Notes: generated from the letters alone by a model not told the origin. Positions 20,995 to 31,322 are shown, counted from the stretch's first letter. The stretch is DNA of 64,000 bases from Rubrivivax sp. (GCA_020248915.1 JADCGP010000005.1:210506-274505), one strand, 5' to 3'. Numbers and translations are program-made.

Positions 20995-22065
20995 TCAACG
21001 CCGGCCGTAGTTGGCGGCCACCCAGTCGCGGTAGCCGCCGCTCTGCACCTCGGCCACCCAGTCGGCGTGGTCGAGATACCAGCGCACCGTCCGGCGGATG
21101 CCGGTCTCGAAGGTCTCGGCCGGCCGCCAGCCGAGCTCGCGCTCGATCTTGCGGGCGTCGATCGCATAGCGGCGGTCGTGGCCGGGCCGGTCCTTCACGT
21201 GCGTGACGAGCCTCGCGTACGGGCCGGCCGGGCTCGGGCGCAGTTCGTCGAGCAGCGAGCAGATCGCCGTGACGATCTCGATGTTGGGCTTCTCGTTCCA
21301 GCCGCCGACGTTGTAGGTCTGGCCGACGCGGCCGCGGGCCAGCACAGCGCGGATCGCGCTGCAGTGGTCGCCGACGTACAGCCAGTCGCGGACCTGCATG
21401 CCGTCGCCGTACACCGGCAGCGGCTTGCCCGCGAGCGCGTTGACGATCATCAGCGGGATCAGCTTCTCCGGGAAGTGGTACGGCCCGTAGTTGTTGCTGC
21501 AGTTCGTGGTCAGCACCGGCAGCCCGTAGGTGTGGTGCCACGCGCGCACCAGGTGGTCGCTGGCGGCCTTGCTGGCCGAGTAGGGGCTGTTGGGCTCGTA
21601 GGGGTGGTTCTCGGTGAAGGCGGGCGCGCCGGGCGCGAGGCTGCCGTAGACCTCGTCGGTGCTGACGTGCAGGAAGCGGAACGCGGCCCGCTCTTCGCCC
21701 TCCAGCGCGCTCCAGTGAGCGCGCGCGGCCTCCAGCAGCGCGAAGGTGCCCTCGACGTTGGTCTTGATGAACGCGCCGGGCCCGAGGATGCTGCGGTCGA
21801 CGTGGCTCTCGGCGGCGAAGTGCACGATCGCGCGCGGCCGGTGCCCTGCGAGCAACTGCCCGACCAGCGCGCGGTCGCCGATGTCGCCATGCACGAACAC
21901 GTGCCGTGCGTCGCCTTGCAGCGTGGCCAGGTTGCTCAGGTTGCCCGCGTAGGTGAGGGCATCGAGGTTGACGACGGTCTCGCCGCCCGTGGCCGGGTCG
22001 GCCAGCCAGTCGAGCACGAAGTTGCTGCCGATGAAGCCGGCGCCGCCGGTGACCAGGATGCTCAT
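20995..22065 (-). CDS. rfbB: dTDP-glucose 4,6-dehydratase
   Basis: 356 aa. It converts dTDP-glucose to the 4-keto-6-deoxy sugar with bound NAD. Motifs: [42 protein letters not shown] (Thr-Asp-Glu catalytic set), [10 protein letters not shown] (Tyr-x3-Lys), [17 protein letters not shown] and [10 protein letters not shown]. It starts 24 bp after manC in the same operon. Confidence 0.96.
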   Translation of the reverse strand: MSILVTGGAGFIGSNFVLDWLADPATGGETVVNLDALTYAGNLSNLATLQGDARHVFVHGDIGDRALVGQLLAGHRPRAIVHFAAESHVDRSILGPGAFIKTNVEGTFALLEAARAHWSALEGEERAAFRFLHVSTDEVYGSLAPGAPAFTENHPYEPNSPYSASKAASDHLVRAWHHTYGLPVLTTNCSNNYGPYHFPEKLIPLMIVNALAGKPLPVYGDGMQVRDWLYVGDHCSAIRAVLARGRVGQTYNVGGWNEKPNIEIVTAICSLLDELRPSPAGPYARLVTHVKDRPGHDRRYAIDARKIERELGWRPAETFETGIRRTVRWYLDHADWVAEVQSGGYRDWVAANYGRR

Positions 22066-22089
22066 CGATGGGATCCGCGCGGCCGCGTC

Positions 22090-23550
22090 CTACTTCGGCA
22101 CGCGGCCGTACGTGTCCTCGAAGCGGACGATGTCGTCCTCGCCGAGGTAGCTGCCCGACTGCACCTCGATGATCTCGAGGGGCACCTTGCCGGGGTTGGC
22201 GAGCCGGTGCACCTGGCCGAGCGGGATGTAGGTGCTCTGGTTCTCGGTGAGCATGACGATCTTGTCGCCGTTGGTGACCTCGGCCGTGCCGCTGACGACG
22301 ACCCAGTGCTCGGCGCGGTGGTGGTGCATCTGCAGGCTCAGGCTCGCACCGGGCTTGACCATGATGCGCTTGACCTGGAAGCGCGCCCCGGCGTCGATGC
22401 TGTCGTACCAGCCCCAGGGCCGGTGCACCTTGCGGTGCAGGGCCTGTTCGCCGCGCTGCTCGGCGCCCAGCTGGGCGACGATCTTCTTGACGTCCTGGCT
22501 CTTCTCGCGGCTGGCCACCAGCACGGCGTCCGGCGTCTCGACCACCACCACGTCGTCGAGACCCACCGCCCCGACCAACCGGCTGGTGGCGTGCACCAGC
22601 GTGTTTTGGCTGTCCTTGATGATCACATCGCCGGCGGCCGCATTGCCGTGCGCGTCCTTGGGGGCCACCTGCCAGACTGCTTCCCAGGCGCCGAGGTCGT
22701 TCCAGCCGGCGTCCAGTTCCTGCATGCGGATGTCCAGCACGCCAGGGCACTTCTCCATGACGGCGTAGTCGATCGACTCCGCCGGCACCGCCATGAACTC
22801 GGCCCGGCCGGGGCGCACGAACACCGAATCGGTGCTGCGCGCGGCCCAGGCCGCCTCGCACGACGCCGCGATGTCCGGGCGGAACCGCTGCAGGGCCGCC
22901 ACCCAGGCCGAGGCGCGCAGCACGAAGATGCTGGCGTTCCAGTAGTAGCCGCCTTGCGCGAGGTAGCGCTGAGCGGTGACCAGGTCGGGTTTCTCGACGA
23001 ACTGCGCCACGGTCTGCCAGGGGGTGGCACCGGCGGCCCGGATGTAGCCGTAGCCGGTCTCCGGGCGGTCCGGGGTGATGCCCAGGATGACGATGGCGCC
23101 GCCGGCCGCCTGCTCGACCGCGCGGCGCATCGCGGCGGTGAAGGCGGCCTCGTCGGCAATCGTCTGGTCGGCCGCGGTGACGGCGAGCACCGGGTCGGCG
23201 TCCGGGCCGTGCGCGGCGCGTGCCGCCTGCAGGGCCTGCAGGGCCGCCAGCATCATCGCCGGCGCTGTGTTGCGCCCGGCCGGCTCGAGCAGCACGGCGC
23301 CTGGCTCGACCCGGGCGTCGCGTAGCTGGTCCAGCACCATGAATCGGTGCTCCTCGTTGCCCACCACCAGGGGTGGCAGCGCCTCCTGGTCCGGCGTGGC
23401 CAGCCCGGCCAGGCGCGACACCGCCTGCTGGAACAGGCTGGTGGTGCCCGACAGCACAAGGAACTGCTTGGGGAAGCCGGCGCGGGACAGCGGCCACAGC
23501 CGGGTGCCGGAGCCGCCGGCCATCACCACCGGCTGCACGAGGAGCTTCAT
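22090..23550 (-). CDS. manC: Mannose-1-phosphate guanylyltransferase / mannose-6-phosphate isomerase
   Basis: 486 aa from ATG 23550, which overlaps the galE stop as ATGA. N-terminal nucleotidyltransferase (about 1-340): [26 protein letters not shown] and YYWNASIFVLR. The C-terminal cupin-type isomerase region has RPWGWYDSID, HHHRAEHWVVVSGTAEV and GEDDIVRFEDTYGR. It makes GDP-mannose for polysaccharide and GDP-sugar synthesis. Also called algA, cpsB or xanB. A longer frame upstream to 23601 overlaps galE and is not needed. Confidence 0.94.
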   Translation of the reverse strand: MKLLVQPVVMAGGSGTRLWPLSRAGFPKQFLVLSGTTSLFQQAVSRLAGLATPDQEALPPLVVGNEEHRFMVLDQLRDARVEPGAVLLEPAGRNTAPAMMLAALQALQAARAAHGPDADPVLAVTAADQTIADEAAFTAAMRRAVEQAAGGAIVILGITPDRPETGYGYIRAAGATPWQTVAQFVEKPDLVTAQRYLAQGGYYWNASIFVLRASAWVAALQRFRPDIAASCEAAWAARSTDSVFVRPGRAEFMAVPAESIDYAVMEKCPGVLDIRMQELDAGWNDLGAWEAVWQVAPKDAHGNAAAGDVIIKDSQNTLVHATSRLVGAVGLDDVVVVETPDAVLVASREKSQDVKKIVAQLGAEQRGEQALHRKVHRPWGWYDSIDAGARFQVKRIMVKPGASLSLQMHHHRAEHWVVVSGTAEVTNGDKIVMLTENQSTYIPLGQVHRLANPGKVPLEIIEVQSGSYLGEDDIVRFEDTYGRVPK

Positions 23551-24563
23551 GTGTCGAATCCCTTCGGGTTCAGAGACTGCCAGCGCCAGCTGTCGGCGCA
23601 CATGCGTTGCAGGTCGTGGCGTGCGCGCCAGCCGAGCAGCTGCTGTGCGCGCGACGGGTCGGCCCAGCAGGCGGCGACGTCGCCAGGCCGCCGCGGCACC
23701 ACCTCGTAGGGCACCGCGCAGCCGCTGGCCGCCTCGTAGGCGCGCACGACCTCCAGCACGCTGGCGCCGCGGCCGGTGCCAAGGTTGACCGTGAACGAGC
23801 CCGGCGCGTCGAACAGCCGCCGCAGCGCGGCCACGTGGCCCTCGGCCAGGTCCTCGACGTGGATGTAGTCGCGCACGCCGGTGCCGTCGGGCGTGGGGTA
23901 GTCGTTGCCGAACACCGCCAGGCGCTCGCGGCGACCGATCGCGACCTGCGCCACATAGGGCATCAGATTGTTCGGCGTGCCTCGCGGGTCCTCGCCGATG
24001 CGGCCGCTCGCGTGCGCGCCCACCGGGTTGAAGTAGCGCAGCACCGCGGTCTGCCAGCCCGCGTCGGCGGCGCCGAGGTCGCGCAGGATCTGCTCGCCCA
24101 TCAGCTTGGTGTGGCCGTAGGGGTTGGTGGCGCCGAGCGGGGCGTCCTCGGTGATCGGCAGCCGCTCGGGCTGGCCGTAGACGGTGGCGCTGGAGCTGAA
24201 CACGAACCGCCGGCAGCCGTGCTCCCGCATCGCGCGGCAGGTGGCCAGCAGGCCGCCGAGGTTGTTGGCGTAGTACTCGAGCGGCTGCTCTGTCGACTCG
24301 CCGACCGCCTTGCGGGCCGCGAAGTGCACCGCGGCATCGATGCGGCCGCGCCCGAAAAGGCCCCGCAACGCGGCGCCGTCGCAGACGTCGAGTTCTTGGA
24401 ACTCGAGGCGCTGCCTGGCGAGCTCGGCCAGCCGGTCCAGCACCTGCGGCGAGCTGTTGGAGAAGTCGTCGACGCCGACGACGTCATAGCCGGCTGCCAG
24501 GAGGGCGAGCCAGGTGTGCGAGGCGATGTAGCCGGCGGCGCCGGTGAGCAGGACCTTTGGCAT
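23547..24563 (-). CDS. galE: UDP-glucose 4-epimerase
   Basis: 338 aa from ATG 24563 (MPKVLLTGAAGYIASHTW). It interconverts UDP-glucose and UDP-galactose. Motifs: GAAGYIASH NAD site, VGVDDFSNSS, VHFAARKAVGES, FSSSATVYG, NPYGHTKLMGE (Tyr-x3-Lys) and RYFNPVGAHASGRIGEDP. Normal length. First gene of the minus-strand sugar operon; divergent from ubiJ with 112 bp between. Confidence 0.95.
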   Translation of the reverse strand: MPKVLLTGAAGYIASHTWLALLAAGYDVVGVDDFSNSSPQVLDRLAELARQRLEFQELDVCDGAALRGLFGRGRIDAAVHFAARKAVGESTEQPLEYYANNLGGLLATCRAMREHGCRRFVFSSSATVYGQPERLPITEDAPLGATNPYGHTKLMGEQILRDLGAADAGWQTAVLRYFNPVGAHASGRIGEDPRGTPNNLMPYVAQVAIGRRERLAVFGNDYPTPDGTGVRDYIHVEDLAEGHVAALRRLFDAPGSFTVNLGTGRGASVLEVVRAYEAASGCAVPYEVVPRRPGDVAACWADPSRAQQLLGWRARHDLQRMCADSWRWQSLNPKGFDT

Positions 24564-24663
24564 CGGGGGAGGGCGGGGCAGGCCAGGGGTAAGCGGGCGC
24601 GACCTCCGCTGCGCTCCCAATTGTCGCCCGGGGCGGCAGGGCTCTCGTCAGCGGGGCGCTGCC

Positions 24664-24669
24664 TACAAT
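24664..24669 (+). promoter_or_regulatory. Strong -10-like element immediately before ubiJ
   Basis: TACAAT (5 of 6 to TATAAT) ends 6 nt before the ubiJ ATG at 24676. A transcript starting about 7 nt after it would begin at or next to the ATG, i.e. leaderless. No matching -35 was found. Confidence 0.4.
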
Positions 24670-24675
24670 CGCATC

Positions 24676-25221
24676 ATGCTGCAGAACCTGCCCGGCCTGC
24701 TCGCTCCCCCGGTGCTCGAGCGTGTGACATTGGCCCTGAACCACGTGCTGGCTGCCGAGCCGGCGGCGACGGCGCGACTGCAGCCGCATGCCGGGCGCGG
24801 CGTGGCCATCGAGCTCGACGGCTGGCCGCCGCTGCTGCCCCGGGTGCCCACGCTGGTGTGGCGCATCACGCCGGCCGGACTGCTGGACTGGGGCGGCCTC
24901 GCCCCGGAGGGCGGCGCCGAGCTGCAGGTGCACGTGGATGCGTCGAACCCGGCGCTGATGCTCGCCCGCGCCATCGGCGGCGAACGGCCGTCGGTGCACA
25001 TCGAGGGTGACGCCCAGCTGGCCGCCGATGTCGGCTGGCTGCTGCAGAACCTGCGCTGGGACATCGCGGGCGACCTGGAGCGCGTGCTGCCGCGGCCGGT
25101 GGCGCACCAGCTGGTGCAGGTCGGCAGCGCGCTGGCCGGTGCCTGGCGTGCCGCGCTCGGCGCCGCCTCGCCGCTGATCGAGCGCTTCGGTGGCGGCGGG
25201 CGCGGCGGCCGCGGCGGCTGA
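24676..25221 (+). CDS. ubiJ: Ubiquinone biosynthesis accessory factor UbiJ (SCP2 domain)
   Basis: 181 aa from ATG 24676. An SCP2 sterol-carrier-like lipid-binding domain covers about residues 10-115, with [41 protein letters not shown] and [23 protein letters not shown]. The C-terminal helix region [20 protein letters not shown] is typical of UbiJ. With UbiK it forms a scaffold for the soluble Ubi complex. The C-terminus is Gly/Arg-rich. The stop overlaps the ubiB start as TGATG. It is separated from ubiE by the polysaccharide island. Confidence 0.87.
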   Translation: MLQNLPGLLAPPVLERVTLALNHVLAAEPAATARLQPHAGRGVAIELDGWPPLLPRVPTLVWRITPAGLLDWGGLAPEGGAELQVHVDASNPALMLARAIGGERPSVHIEGDAQLAADVGWLLQNLRWDIAGDLERVLPRPVAHQLVQVGSALAGAWRAALGAASPLIERFGGGGRGGRGG

Positions 25222-26777
25222 TGCGGCACTTCGGGCGGCTGGCCTTCATCGTCGTCACCGTCCTGCGCTTCGGCCTGGACGAGCTCGCGCTGTCGGCGTT
25301 CCGCCAGCGCTGGGTGCGCGCGCTGGTGTGGGTGGCCACGATCGGGCGCCGGCTCGACGCCCCGCGCGGCGAGCGGCTGCGCCAGGGCCTGGAGCGGCTG
25401 GGGCCGATCTTCGTCAAGTTCGGGCAGCTGCTGTCGACGCGGCCCGACCTGGTGCCTGCCGACATCACCGCCGAGCTGGCGCGCCTGCAGGACCGCGTGC
25501 CGCCGTTCCCGGCCGCGCAGTCGCGCGCGCTGGTCGAGCGCGCCTTCGGGCGACCGATCGGCGAGGTGTTCGAGCAGTTCGACGCCGAGCCGGTGGCCAG
25601 CGCCTCGATCGCGCAGGTGCACTTCGCCCGGCTGCACGGCGGGCGCGAGGTGGCCGTCAAGGTGCTGCGGCCCGGCATGGCCAACGTCATCGAGGGCGAC
25701 CTCGCGCTGCTGCACACGCTGGCGGCCTGGGCCGAGCGGCTGTCCTCCGACGGCCGCCGGCTGCGCCTGCGCGAGGTGGTGGCCGAGTTCGACGGCTACC
25801 TGCACGACGAGCTCGACCTGGTGCGCGAGGCGGCCAACGGCGCGCAGCTGCGGCGCAACATGGAGGACCTCGGCCTGGTGCTGATCCCGGAGATGTTCTG
25901 GGACCTGTGCACGCCCGGCGTCATCGTGATGGAGCGGATGAAGGGCGTGCCGATCGCGCAGATCGAGCGCATCCGCGAGGCCGGGGTCGACATCAAGCAG
26001 CTGGCGCGTGACGGCGTCACCGTGTTCTTCACCCAGGTGTTCCGCGACGGTTTCTTCCACGCCGACATGCACCCGGGCAACATCCAGGTCAGCGTCGACC
26101 CGGCCACCTTCGGCCGCTACATAGCGCTCGACTTCGGCATCGTCGGCGCGCTGACCGAGAGCGACAAGCAGTACCTCGCGTACAACATGCTCGCCTTCTT
26201 CCACCGCGACTACAAGCGCGTGGCCGAGCTTCACGTCGAGAGCGGATGGGTGCCCCCGGACACCCGCGTCGAGGCCCTGGAGGGGGCGGTGCGCGCCGTC
26301 TGCGAGCCGCACTTCGACCGGCCGCTGAAGGACATCTCGCTGGGCCAGGTGCTGATGCGCCTGTTCCAGGCCTCGCGCCGCTTCAACGTGCGGATCCAGC
26401 CCCAGCTCGTGCTGCTGCAGAAGACCCTGCTCAACATCGAGGGCCTGGGCCGCCAGCTCGACCCCGACCTCGACCTGTGGAGCACCGGCAAGCCCTTCCT
26501 CGAGCGCTGGATGGACGAGCAGGTGGGCTGGCGCGGCTTCGTGAAGGCGCTCCGGCACGAGGCGCCGCGCTACGCGCAGCTGCTGCCCGAGCTGCCGCGG
26601 CTCGTGCATCGCGCGCTGCAGCCACGCCCTGCGGCCGGCGAATCGCCGGCGCTGCTGGCCGCGCTGCTTCGCGAGCAGCGTCGCACGAGCCGCCTGCTGG
26701 CGGCGGTGCTGTGGATCGGCCTGGGCTTCGTGATCGGGCTGCTGGTGGCGCGGCTGTTCCTGCGGCTGCCGCCGTAG
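25221..26777 (+). CDS. ubiB: Ubiquinone biosynthesis protein kinase-like UbiB
   Basis: 518 aa. ABC1/ADCK-type atypical kinase needed for aerobic ubiquinone synthesis, probably as an ATPase. Signatures: the KxGQ motif in [13 protein letters not shown], Ala-rich loop [36 protein letters not shown] and [11 protein letters not shown]-terminal membrane hairpin follows ([22 protein letters not shown]). Standard length and layout. Confidence 0.95.
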   Translation: MRHFGRLAFIVVTVLRFGLDELALSAFRQRWVRALVWVATIGRRLDAPRGERLRQGLERLGPIFVKFGQLLSTRPDLVPADITAELARLQDRVPPFPAAQSRALVERAFGRPIGEVFEQFDAEPVASASIAQVHFARLHGGREVAVKVLRPGMANVIEGDLALLHTLAAWAERLSSDGRRLRLREVVAEFDGYLHDELDLVREAANGAQLRRNMEDLGLVLIPEMFWDLCTPGVIVMERMKGVPIAQIERIREAGVDIKQLARDGVTVFFTQVFRDGFFHADMHPGNIQVSVDPATFGRYIALDFGIVGALTESDKQYLAYNMLAFFHRDYKRVAELHVESGWVPPDTRVEALEGAVRAVCEPHFDRPLKDISLGQVLMRLFQASRRFNVRIQPQLVLLQKTLLNIEGLGRQLDPDLDLWSTGKPFLERWMDEQVGWRGFVKALRHEAPRYAQLLPELPRLVHRALQPRPAAGESPALLAALLREQRRTSRLLAAVLWIGLGFVIGLLVARLFLRLPP

Positions 26778-26828
26778 GTGGCGCGGGGTGCGCCGCCTGC
26801 CGACTGCGCTCGGACGGCGGCCGCGCGC

Positions 26829-26834
26829 TAGAAT
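26829..26834 (+). promoter_or_regulatory. Candidate -10 element for the fmdB-DUF502 genes
   Basis: TAGAAT (5 of 6 to consensus), 29 nt before the fmdB-like ATG. No clear -35. It suggests a promoter internal to the ubiB-aspS gene string. Confidence 0.4.
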
Positions 26835-26863
26835 GGCCGGTTTCGCATCAACGGGTGCGCGTC

Positions 26864-27229
26864 ATGCCGATCTACGCCTACCGCTGCTCGACCTGCGGCC
26901 ATGCCAAGGATGTGCTGCAGAAGGTGTCCGACCCGCTGCTGAGCACCTGCCCCGCCTGCGGGGCCGAGACGTTTTCCAAGCAGGTCACGGCCGCCGGCTT
27001 CCAGCTCAAGGGCTCGGGCTGGTACGTCACCGACTTCCGCAACGGCAGCGCCGGCAGCGCGGCCAAGGGCGATGCCTCGCAGGACGAGCCGGCAAAGGCC
27101 GCCGCCGACGGCCCGAAGGCCGAGGGCGCCAAGGCGGATGCCTCCAAGCCCGCGTCGGCCGCCGCGCCCGCCGCCGGTCCGGCCGCTGCGCCCGCGCCGG
27201 CACCCGCCCCCGCCGCACCGCAGGGCTGA
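26864..27229 (+). CDS. FmdB-family zinc ribbon protein
   Basis: 121 aa from ATG 26864. The N-terminal 50 residues are the FmdB/CxxC regulatory-type zinc ribbon: MPIYAYRCSTCGHAKDVLQK and CPACGAETFSKQVTAAGFQL (two Cys-x2-Cys pairs), then GSGWYVTDF. The C-terminal 60 residues are a low-complexity Ala/Lys/Pro tail, likely disordered. Function unknown; the gene between ubiB and DUF502 is a common Burkholderiales arrangement. Confidence 0.88.
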   Translation: MPIYAYRCSTCGHAKDVLQKVSDPLLSTCPACGAETFSKQVTAAGFQLKGSGWYVTDFRNGSAGSAAKGDASQDEPAKAAADGPKAEGAKADASKPASAAAPAAGPAAAPAPAPAPAAPQG

Positions 27230-27245
27230 CAGGCGCCGGCCGATC

Positions 27246-27893
27246 GTGAAGAAGTACGTCGTCGCCGGCCTGCTCGTGTGGTTGCCGCTGGCGATCACGG
27301 TGTGGGTGCTGTCCTGGCTGCTCGGAGCCTTCGACGGCCTGTTCGGGGCGCTGCTGTCGCTGGGACAGGCCGTGCTGCCGGCGTCCTGGATGTCGACGCT
27401 CGAGCGCCTCAAGCACGTGCCCGGACTGAGCGTGATCGTGCTCGGTGCACTGCTGCTGGTGACCGGCGTGTTCGCTGCCAACATCTTCGGGCAGTGGTGG
27501 GTGCGGCAGTGGGAGCGGGCGATCGGGCGCATCCCGATCGTCAAGAGCATCTACTACTCGGTCAAGCAGGTCTCCGACACGCTCTTCTCGAGCAACGGCA
27601 ACGCCTTCCGCGAGGCCGTGCTGGTGCAGTACCCGCGGACCGGCTCCTGGACCATCGCCTTCGTCACCGGCCGTCCCGGCGGCGAGGTTGCCACGCGGCT
27701 GCCCGGCGAGTACCTGAGCGTGTACGTGCCTACCACGCCGAACCCGACCTCCGGCTTCTTCCTGATGATGCCGCGCGCCGACGTGATCGAGCTCCGGATG
27801 AGCGTCGACGAGGCGTTGAAGTACGTCATCTCGATGGGCGTCGTCGCTCCGGGCGCGGCCGCGCCTGTGCTGCCGGCCGCCGCCCGAAACTGA
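27246..27893 (+). CDS. DUF502 family membrane protein
   Basis: 215 aa from GTG 27246 ([20 protein letters not shown]). Two N-terminal membrane helices (about 5-28 and 60-82, [21 protein letters not shown]). A conserved soluble domain follows, with [59 protein letters not shown] and [14 protein letters not shown]. Function unknown. It starts 16 bp after fmdB. A strong hairpin lies just past the stop. Confidence 0.9.
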   Translation: MKKYVVAGLLVWLPLAITVWVLSWLLGAFDGLFGALLSLGQAVLPASWMSTLERLKHVPGLSVIVLGALLLVTGVFAANIFGQWWVRQWERAIGRIPIVKSIYYSVKQVSDTLFSSNGNAFREAVLVQYPRTGSWTIAFVTGRPGGEVATRLPGEYLSVYVPTTPNPTSGFFLMMPRADVIELRMSVDEALKYVISMGVVAPGAAAPVLPAAARN

Positions 27894-27895
27894 CG

Positions 27896-27926
27896 GGGCG
27901 CGGCCGGCCCGGCAGCCGGCGCGCCC
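27896..27926 (+). terminator. Candidate 3' hairpin after DUF502
   Basis: Two 6-bp stem blocks with a 1-nt bulge (GGGCGC-GCCGGC / GCCGGC-GCGCCC) and a 6-nt loop, starting 2 nt after the stop. No T-run, so transcription termination versus RNA stabilisation cannot be separated. Confidence 0.35.
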
Positions 27927-28020
27927 GAGGGCCCTCGAGACGGCCCGCCCAGCGCCGCGACGGCACCGACGACCCCCGATCCCCGCTGCACCAAGCGACC
28001 CGAATCCGAGCGAGAAACCG

Positions 28021-29805
28021 ATGAGAACCACCTACTGCGGCCTAGTCAGCGAAGCGCTGCTGGGTGAGGACGTCACGTTGATGGGCTGGGCCCACCGCCG
28101 CCGGGACCACGGCGGCGTCATCTTCGTCGACCTGCGCGACCGCGAGGGCCTAGTGCAGGTGGTGTGCGACCCCGACCGGCCCGAGATGTTCGCCGCCGCC
28201 GAGGGCGTGCGCAACGAGTTCTGCCTCAAGGTGACCGGCCGGGTGCGGCCGCGCCCGCCGGGCACCGAGAACGCCAACCTGACGAGCGGGCGGGTGGAGG
28301 TGCTCGCGCACACGCTCGAGGTGCTGAACCCAAGCGTGACGCCGCCGTTCCAGCTCGACGACGAGAACCTCAGCGAGACGGTGCGCCTGACGCACCGTGT
28401 GCTCGACCTGCGGCGCCCGCAGATGCAGCGCAACCTGCGACTGCGCTACCGGGTGGCCATCGAGGTGCGCAAGTTCCTCGACGAGCAGGGCTTCATCGAC
28501 ATCGAGACGCCGATGCTGACGAAGAGCACGCCGGAGGGCGCGCGCGACTACCTGGTGCCCAGCCGCGTTCACGACGGCATGTTCTTCGCGCTGCCGCAGA
28601 GCCCGCAGCTGTTCAAGCAGCTGCTGATGGTGGCCGGCTTCGACCGCTACTACCAGATCACGAAGTGCTTCCGCGACGAGGACCTGCGGGCCGATCGCCA
28701 GCCCGAGTTCACGCAGATCGACATCGAGACCAGCTTCCTCACCGAGCAGGAGATCCGCGCCGTCACCGAGGCCATGGTGCGCACGGTGTTCCGGCGCACG
28801 CTGGGCGTCGAGCTGCCGCCGTACCTCGAGATGAGCTACGGCGAGGCGATGCACCGGTACGGCAGCGACAAGCCCGACCTGCGCGTCAAGCTCGAGTTCA
28901 CCGACCTGACCGACGTGATGAAGGACGTCGACTTCAAGGTCTTCTCGGGCCCGGCCACCACGCCGGGCGGCCGTGTCGTGGCGCTGCGCGTGCCCGGCGG
29001 CGGCGAGATGAGCCGGGGCGAGATCGACGCCTACACGGAGTTCGTCAAGATCTACGGTGCCAAGGGCCTGGCGTGGATCAAGGTCAACGACGCCGGCAAG
29101 GGCCGCGAAGGGCTGCAGAGCCCGATCGTCAAGAACCTGCACGACGGCGCGATCGCGCAGCTGCTGGCCCGCACCGGTTGCCGCAACGGCGACATCCTGT
29201 TCTTCGGCGCCGACCGCGCCAAGGTCGTCAACGACGCGATCGGCGCGCTGCGCGTGAAGATCGGCCACAGCGAGTTCGGGCGCGGCCACGGCCTGTTCGA
29301 GGACCGCTGGGCGCCGCTGTGGGTGGTGGACTTCCCGATGTTCGAGTTCGACGAGGAGGCGCGGCGCTGGAACGCCGTCCACCACCCGTTCACCGCGCCG
29401 AAGGACGGGCACGAGGACTGGATGACCACCGACCCGGGCCGCTGCCTGGCCAAGGCCTACGACATGGTGCTCAACGGCTGGGAGATCGGCGGTGGCTCGG
29501 TGCGGATCCACCGCGCCGACGTGCAGGCCAAGGTGTTCGAGGCGCTGGCGATCACGCCCGAGCAGCAGCGGGTCAAGTTCGGCTTCCTGCTCGACGCGCT
29601 GCAGTACGGCGCTCCGCCGCATGGCGGCCTGGCCTTCGGGCTGGACCGCATCGCCACGCTGATGACCGGCGCCGACAGCATCCGCGACGTGATCGCGTTC
29701 CCGAAGACGCAGCGCGCGCAGTGCCTGCTGACCGGCGCGCCGAGCGCCGTCGATGAAGGCCAGCTGCGCGAGCTGCACATCCGGCTGCGCAACCCCAGGC
29801 CGTGA
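28021..29805 (+). CDS. aspS: Aspartyl-tRNA synthetase
   Basis: 594 aa. Class II synthetase of the bacterial type. N-terminal OB anticodon domain (about 1-110; [20 protein letters not shown]). Catalytic core with [40 protein letters not shown], motif 2 [14 protein letters not shown] and motif 3 [15 protein letters not shown]. The GAD insertion domain lies at about 280-410. C-terminus [13 protein letters not shown] is typical. The 127-bp upstream spacer contains the hairpin after DUF502. Confidence 0.97.
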   Translation: MRTTYCGLVSEALLGEDVTLMGWAHRRRDHGGVIFVDLRDREGLVQVVCDPDRPEMFAAAEGVRNEFCLKVTGRVRPRPPGTENANLTSGRVEVLAHTLEVLNPSVTPPFQLDDENLSETVRLTHRVLDLRRPQMQRNLRLRYRVAIEVRKFLDEQGFIDIETPMLTKSTPEGARDYLVPSRVHDGMFFALPQSPQLFKQLLMVAGFDRYYQITKCFRDEDLRADRQPEFTQIDIETSFLTEQEIRAVTEAMVRTVFRRTLGVELPPYLEMSYGEAMHRYGSDKPDLRVKLEFTDLTDVMKDVDFKVFSGPATTPGGRVVALRVPGGGEMSRGEIDAYTEFVKIYGAKGLAWIKVNDAGKGREGLQSPIVKNLHDGAIAQLLARTGCRNGDILFFGADRAKVVNDAIGALRVKIGHSEFGRGHGLFEDRWAPLWVVDFPMFEFDEEARRWNAVHHPFTAPKDGHEDWMTTDPGRCLAKAYDMVLNGWEIGGGSVRIHRADVQAKVFEALAITPEQQRVKFGFLLDALQYGAPPHGGLAFGLDRIATLMTGADSIRDVIAFPKTQRAQCLLTGAPSAVDEGQLRELHIRLRNPRP

Positions 29806-29904
29806 GTCCGCTGCCGGCCGTGCGCGCGCGCCTGTGCCCGGGCTCGCCGCCCGCAGCCGGGCCGCCGGGCCGCGGGGCGGCACTTCGGCAGCACCGCGCC
29901 CCAC

Positions 29905-29937
29905 GTCGGCCGGTCGCCGACCGCGCCACGGCGCGGT
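29905..29937 (+). other. Two adjacent small stem-loops before nudB
   Basis: GTCGGC/GCCGAC (29905-29921) and ACCGCGC/GCGCGGT with a 4-nt CACG loop (29920-29937). They share two bases, so they are mutually exclusive. The second ends 15 nt before the GTG start of nudB, close enough to affect ribosome access. May simply reflect GC richness. Confidence 0.25.
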
Positions 29938-29952
29938 GTACGGAGCGGGCCG

Positions 29953-30441
29953 GTGGCTGAGCCTGTGCGCGGCCACAAGATCCCCGAGTCGGTGCTGGTG
30001 GTCATCCACACGCCGGCCCTCGAGGTGCTGCTGATCGAGCGCGCCGACCGGCCCGGCTACTGGCAGAGCGTGACCGGCTCGCTCGACGCGCCGGACGAGC
30101 CGCTGGAGCAGACCTGCCGCCGCGAGGTGCACGAGGAGACGGGCATCGATGCCGCAGCCGGCACGCTGCGCGACTGGGGCCTGGCCAACGTCTACGAGAT
30201 CTATCCGGTCTGGCGCCACCGCTACGCGCCGGGCGTCACGCACAACACCGAGCACGTCTTCGGCCTGACGCTGCCCGCACGCCTGCCGGTGACGCTGAAC
30301 CCCCGCGAGCACCTGGCGCATGCCTGGCTGCCCTGGCGCGAGGCGGCGGAGCGCTGCTTCTCCCCCAGCAACGCCGAGGCCATCCTGCAGCTGCCGCGTT
30401 TTGCGGCACCATCCGCACAACGCTCCCAGCCTGGGCGATGA
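29953..30441 (+). CDS. nudB: Dihydroneopterin triphosphate diphosphatase (Nudix)
   Basis: 162 aa from GTG 29953. It removes pyrophosphate from dihydroneopterin triphosphate in folate synthesis. The Nudix box GSLDAPDEPLEQTCRREV plus HEETGI has one residue more than the generic pattern between the Gly and first Glu. N-terminus KIPESVLVVIHTP and LIERADRPGYWQSVTGSLD are NudB-like. The stop overlaps the next gene as ATGA. Confidence 0.88.
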   Translation: MAEPVRGHKIPESVLVVIHTPALEVLLIERADRPGYWQSVTGSLDAPDEPLEQTCRREVHEETGIDAAAGTLRDWGLANVYEIYPVWRHRYAPGVTHNTEHVFGLTLPARLPVTLNPREHLAHAWLPWREAAERCFSPSNAEAILQLPRFAAPSAQRSQPGR

Positions 30442-31247
30442 GCCGCCTGCACCCTCTGCAGTCCAGCCTGCTGCCCCCGCACGCGGGAGGCGGTCGGTTG
30501 CGGGTGGCCACCTACAACATCCACAAGGGCGTGCGCGGTGTCGGTCCGGGCAAGAGGCTCGAGATCCACAACCTGGTCCCGGCCATCGAGTCCTTCGACG
30601 CCGACCTGGTGTTCCTCCAGGAGGTGCGCCTGTACCACACGCGCGAGGCGCGGCGCTTCCAGCGCACCTCGTTCGGCTGGCCGGTGGAGGGGCAGGCGGA
30701 CTTCCTGGCGCCCCAGGGATTCGAGGCGGCCTACCGCACCAATGCCGTCACGCGCCACGGCGAGCACGGCAACGCGCTGCTGTCGCGCTGGCCGATCGGC
30801 GATGTCCTCCACCACGATGTCAGCGACCACCGCTTCGAGCAGCGAGGCCTGCTGCACGTGCCGGTGCGCTGGCAAGGGCTGCCGGTGCACGCCATCGTCG
30901 TGCACTTCGGTCTGGTGCACGCGAGCCGGGTGCGCCAGGTGCAGCGGCTCGCGGACTTCATCGCGCGCGAGGTTCCGCGCGGCGAGCGGCTGGTCGTCGC
31001 GGGCGATTTCAACGACTGGAACGAGAAGCTCGACGAGCCGATGGCCGAGCTCGGCCTGGTGCGGGCCGCCGACCCGGCCACCGCCCGCAGCCGCAGCGCC
31101 ACCTTCCCGTCGATCGCGCCGGTGTTCGCGCTGGACCGCTTCTACCTCCGTGGCCTGGCGTGCCAGACCACGATGGTGCCGCGCGGAACGACCTGGGCGC
31201 GGATGAGCGATCACCTGCCGCTGGTGGCCGAGCTGGTGGCTGCCTGA
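30438..31247 (+). CDS. Endonuclease/exonuclease/phosphatase family protein
   Basis: 269 aa. EEP-fold hydrolase motifs in order: LRVATYNIHKGVRG, ADLVFLQEVR (metal Glu), NALLSRWPI, HAIVVHFGLVH, LVVAGDFNDWNEK and MSDHLPLVAEL (catalytic Asp-His). No signal peptide. In Burkholderiales this gene regularly precedes clsB, suggesting phospholipid or nucleic-acid phosphodiester chemistry; the true substrate is unknown. Translationally coupled to nudB. Confidence 0.87.
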   Translation: MSRLHPLQSSLLPPHAGGGRLRVATYNIHKGVRGVGPGKRLEIHNLVPAIESFDADLVFLQEVRLYHTREARRFQRTSFGWPVEGQADFLAPQGFEAAYRTNAVTRHGEHGNALLSRWPIGDVLHHDVSDHRFEQRGLLHVPVRWQGLPVHAIVVHFGLVHASRVRQVQRLADFIAREVPRGERLVVAGDFNDWNEKLDEPMAELGLVRAADPATARSRSATFPSIAPVFALDRFYLRGLACQTTMVPRGTTWARMSDHLPLVAELVAA

Positions 31248-31322
31248 AGACGGCCGGGTGACCCGTGCGAGACCCGGTCGAGCCGTCGAGCCTTCCCGTA
31301 GGGCGGGAGCCTGACGCGACCG

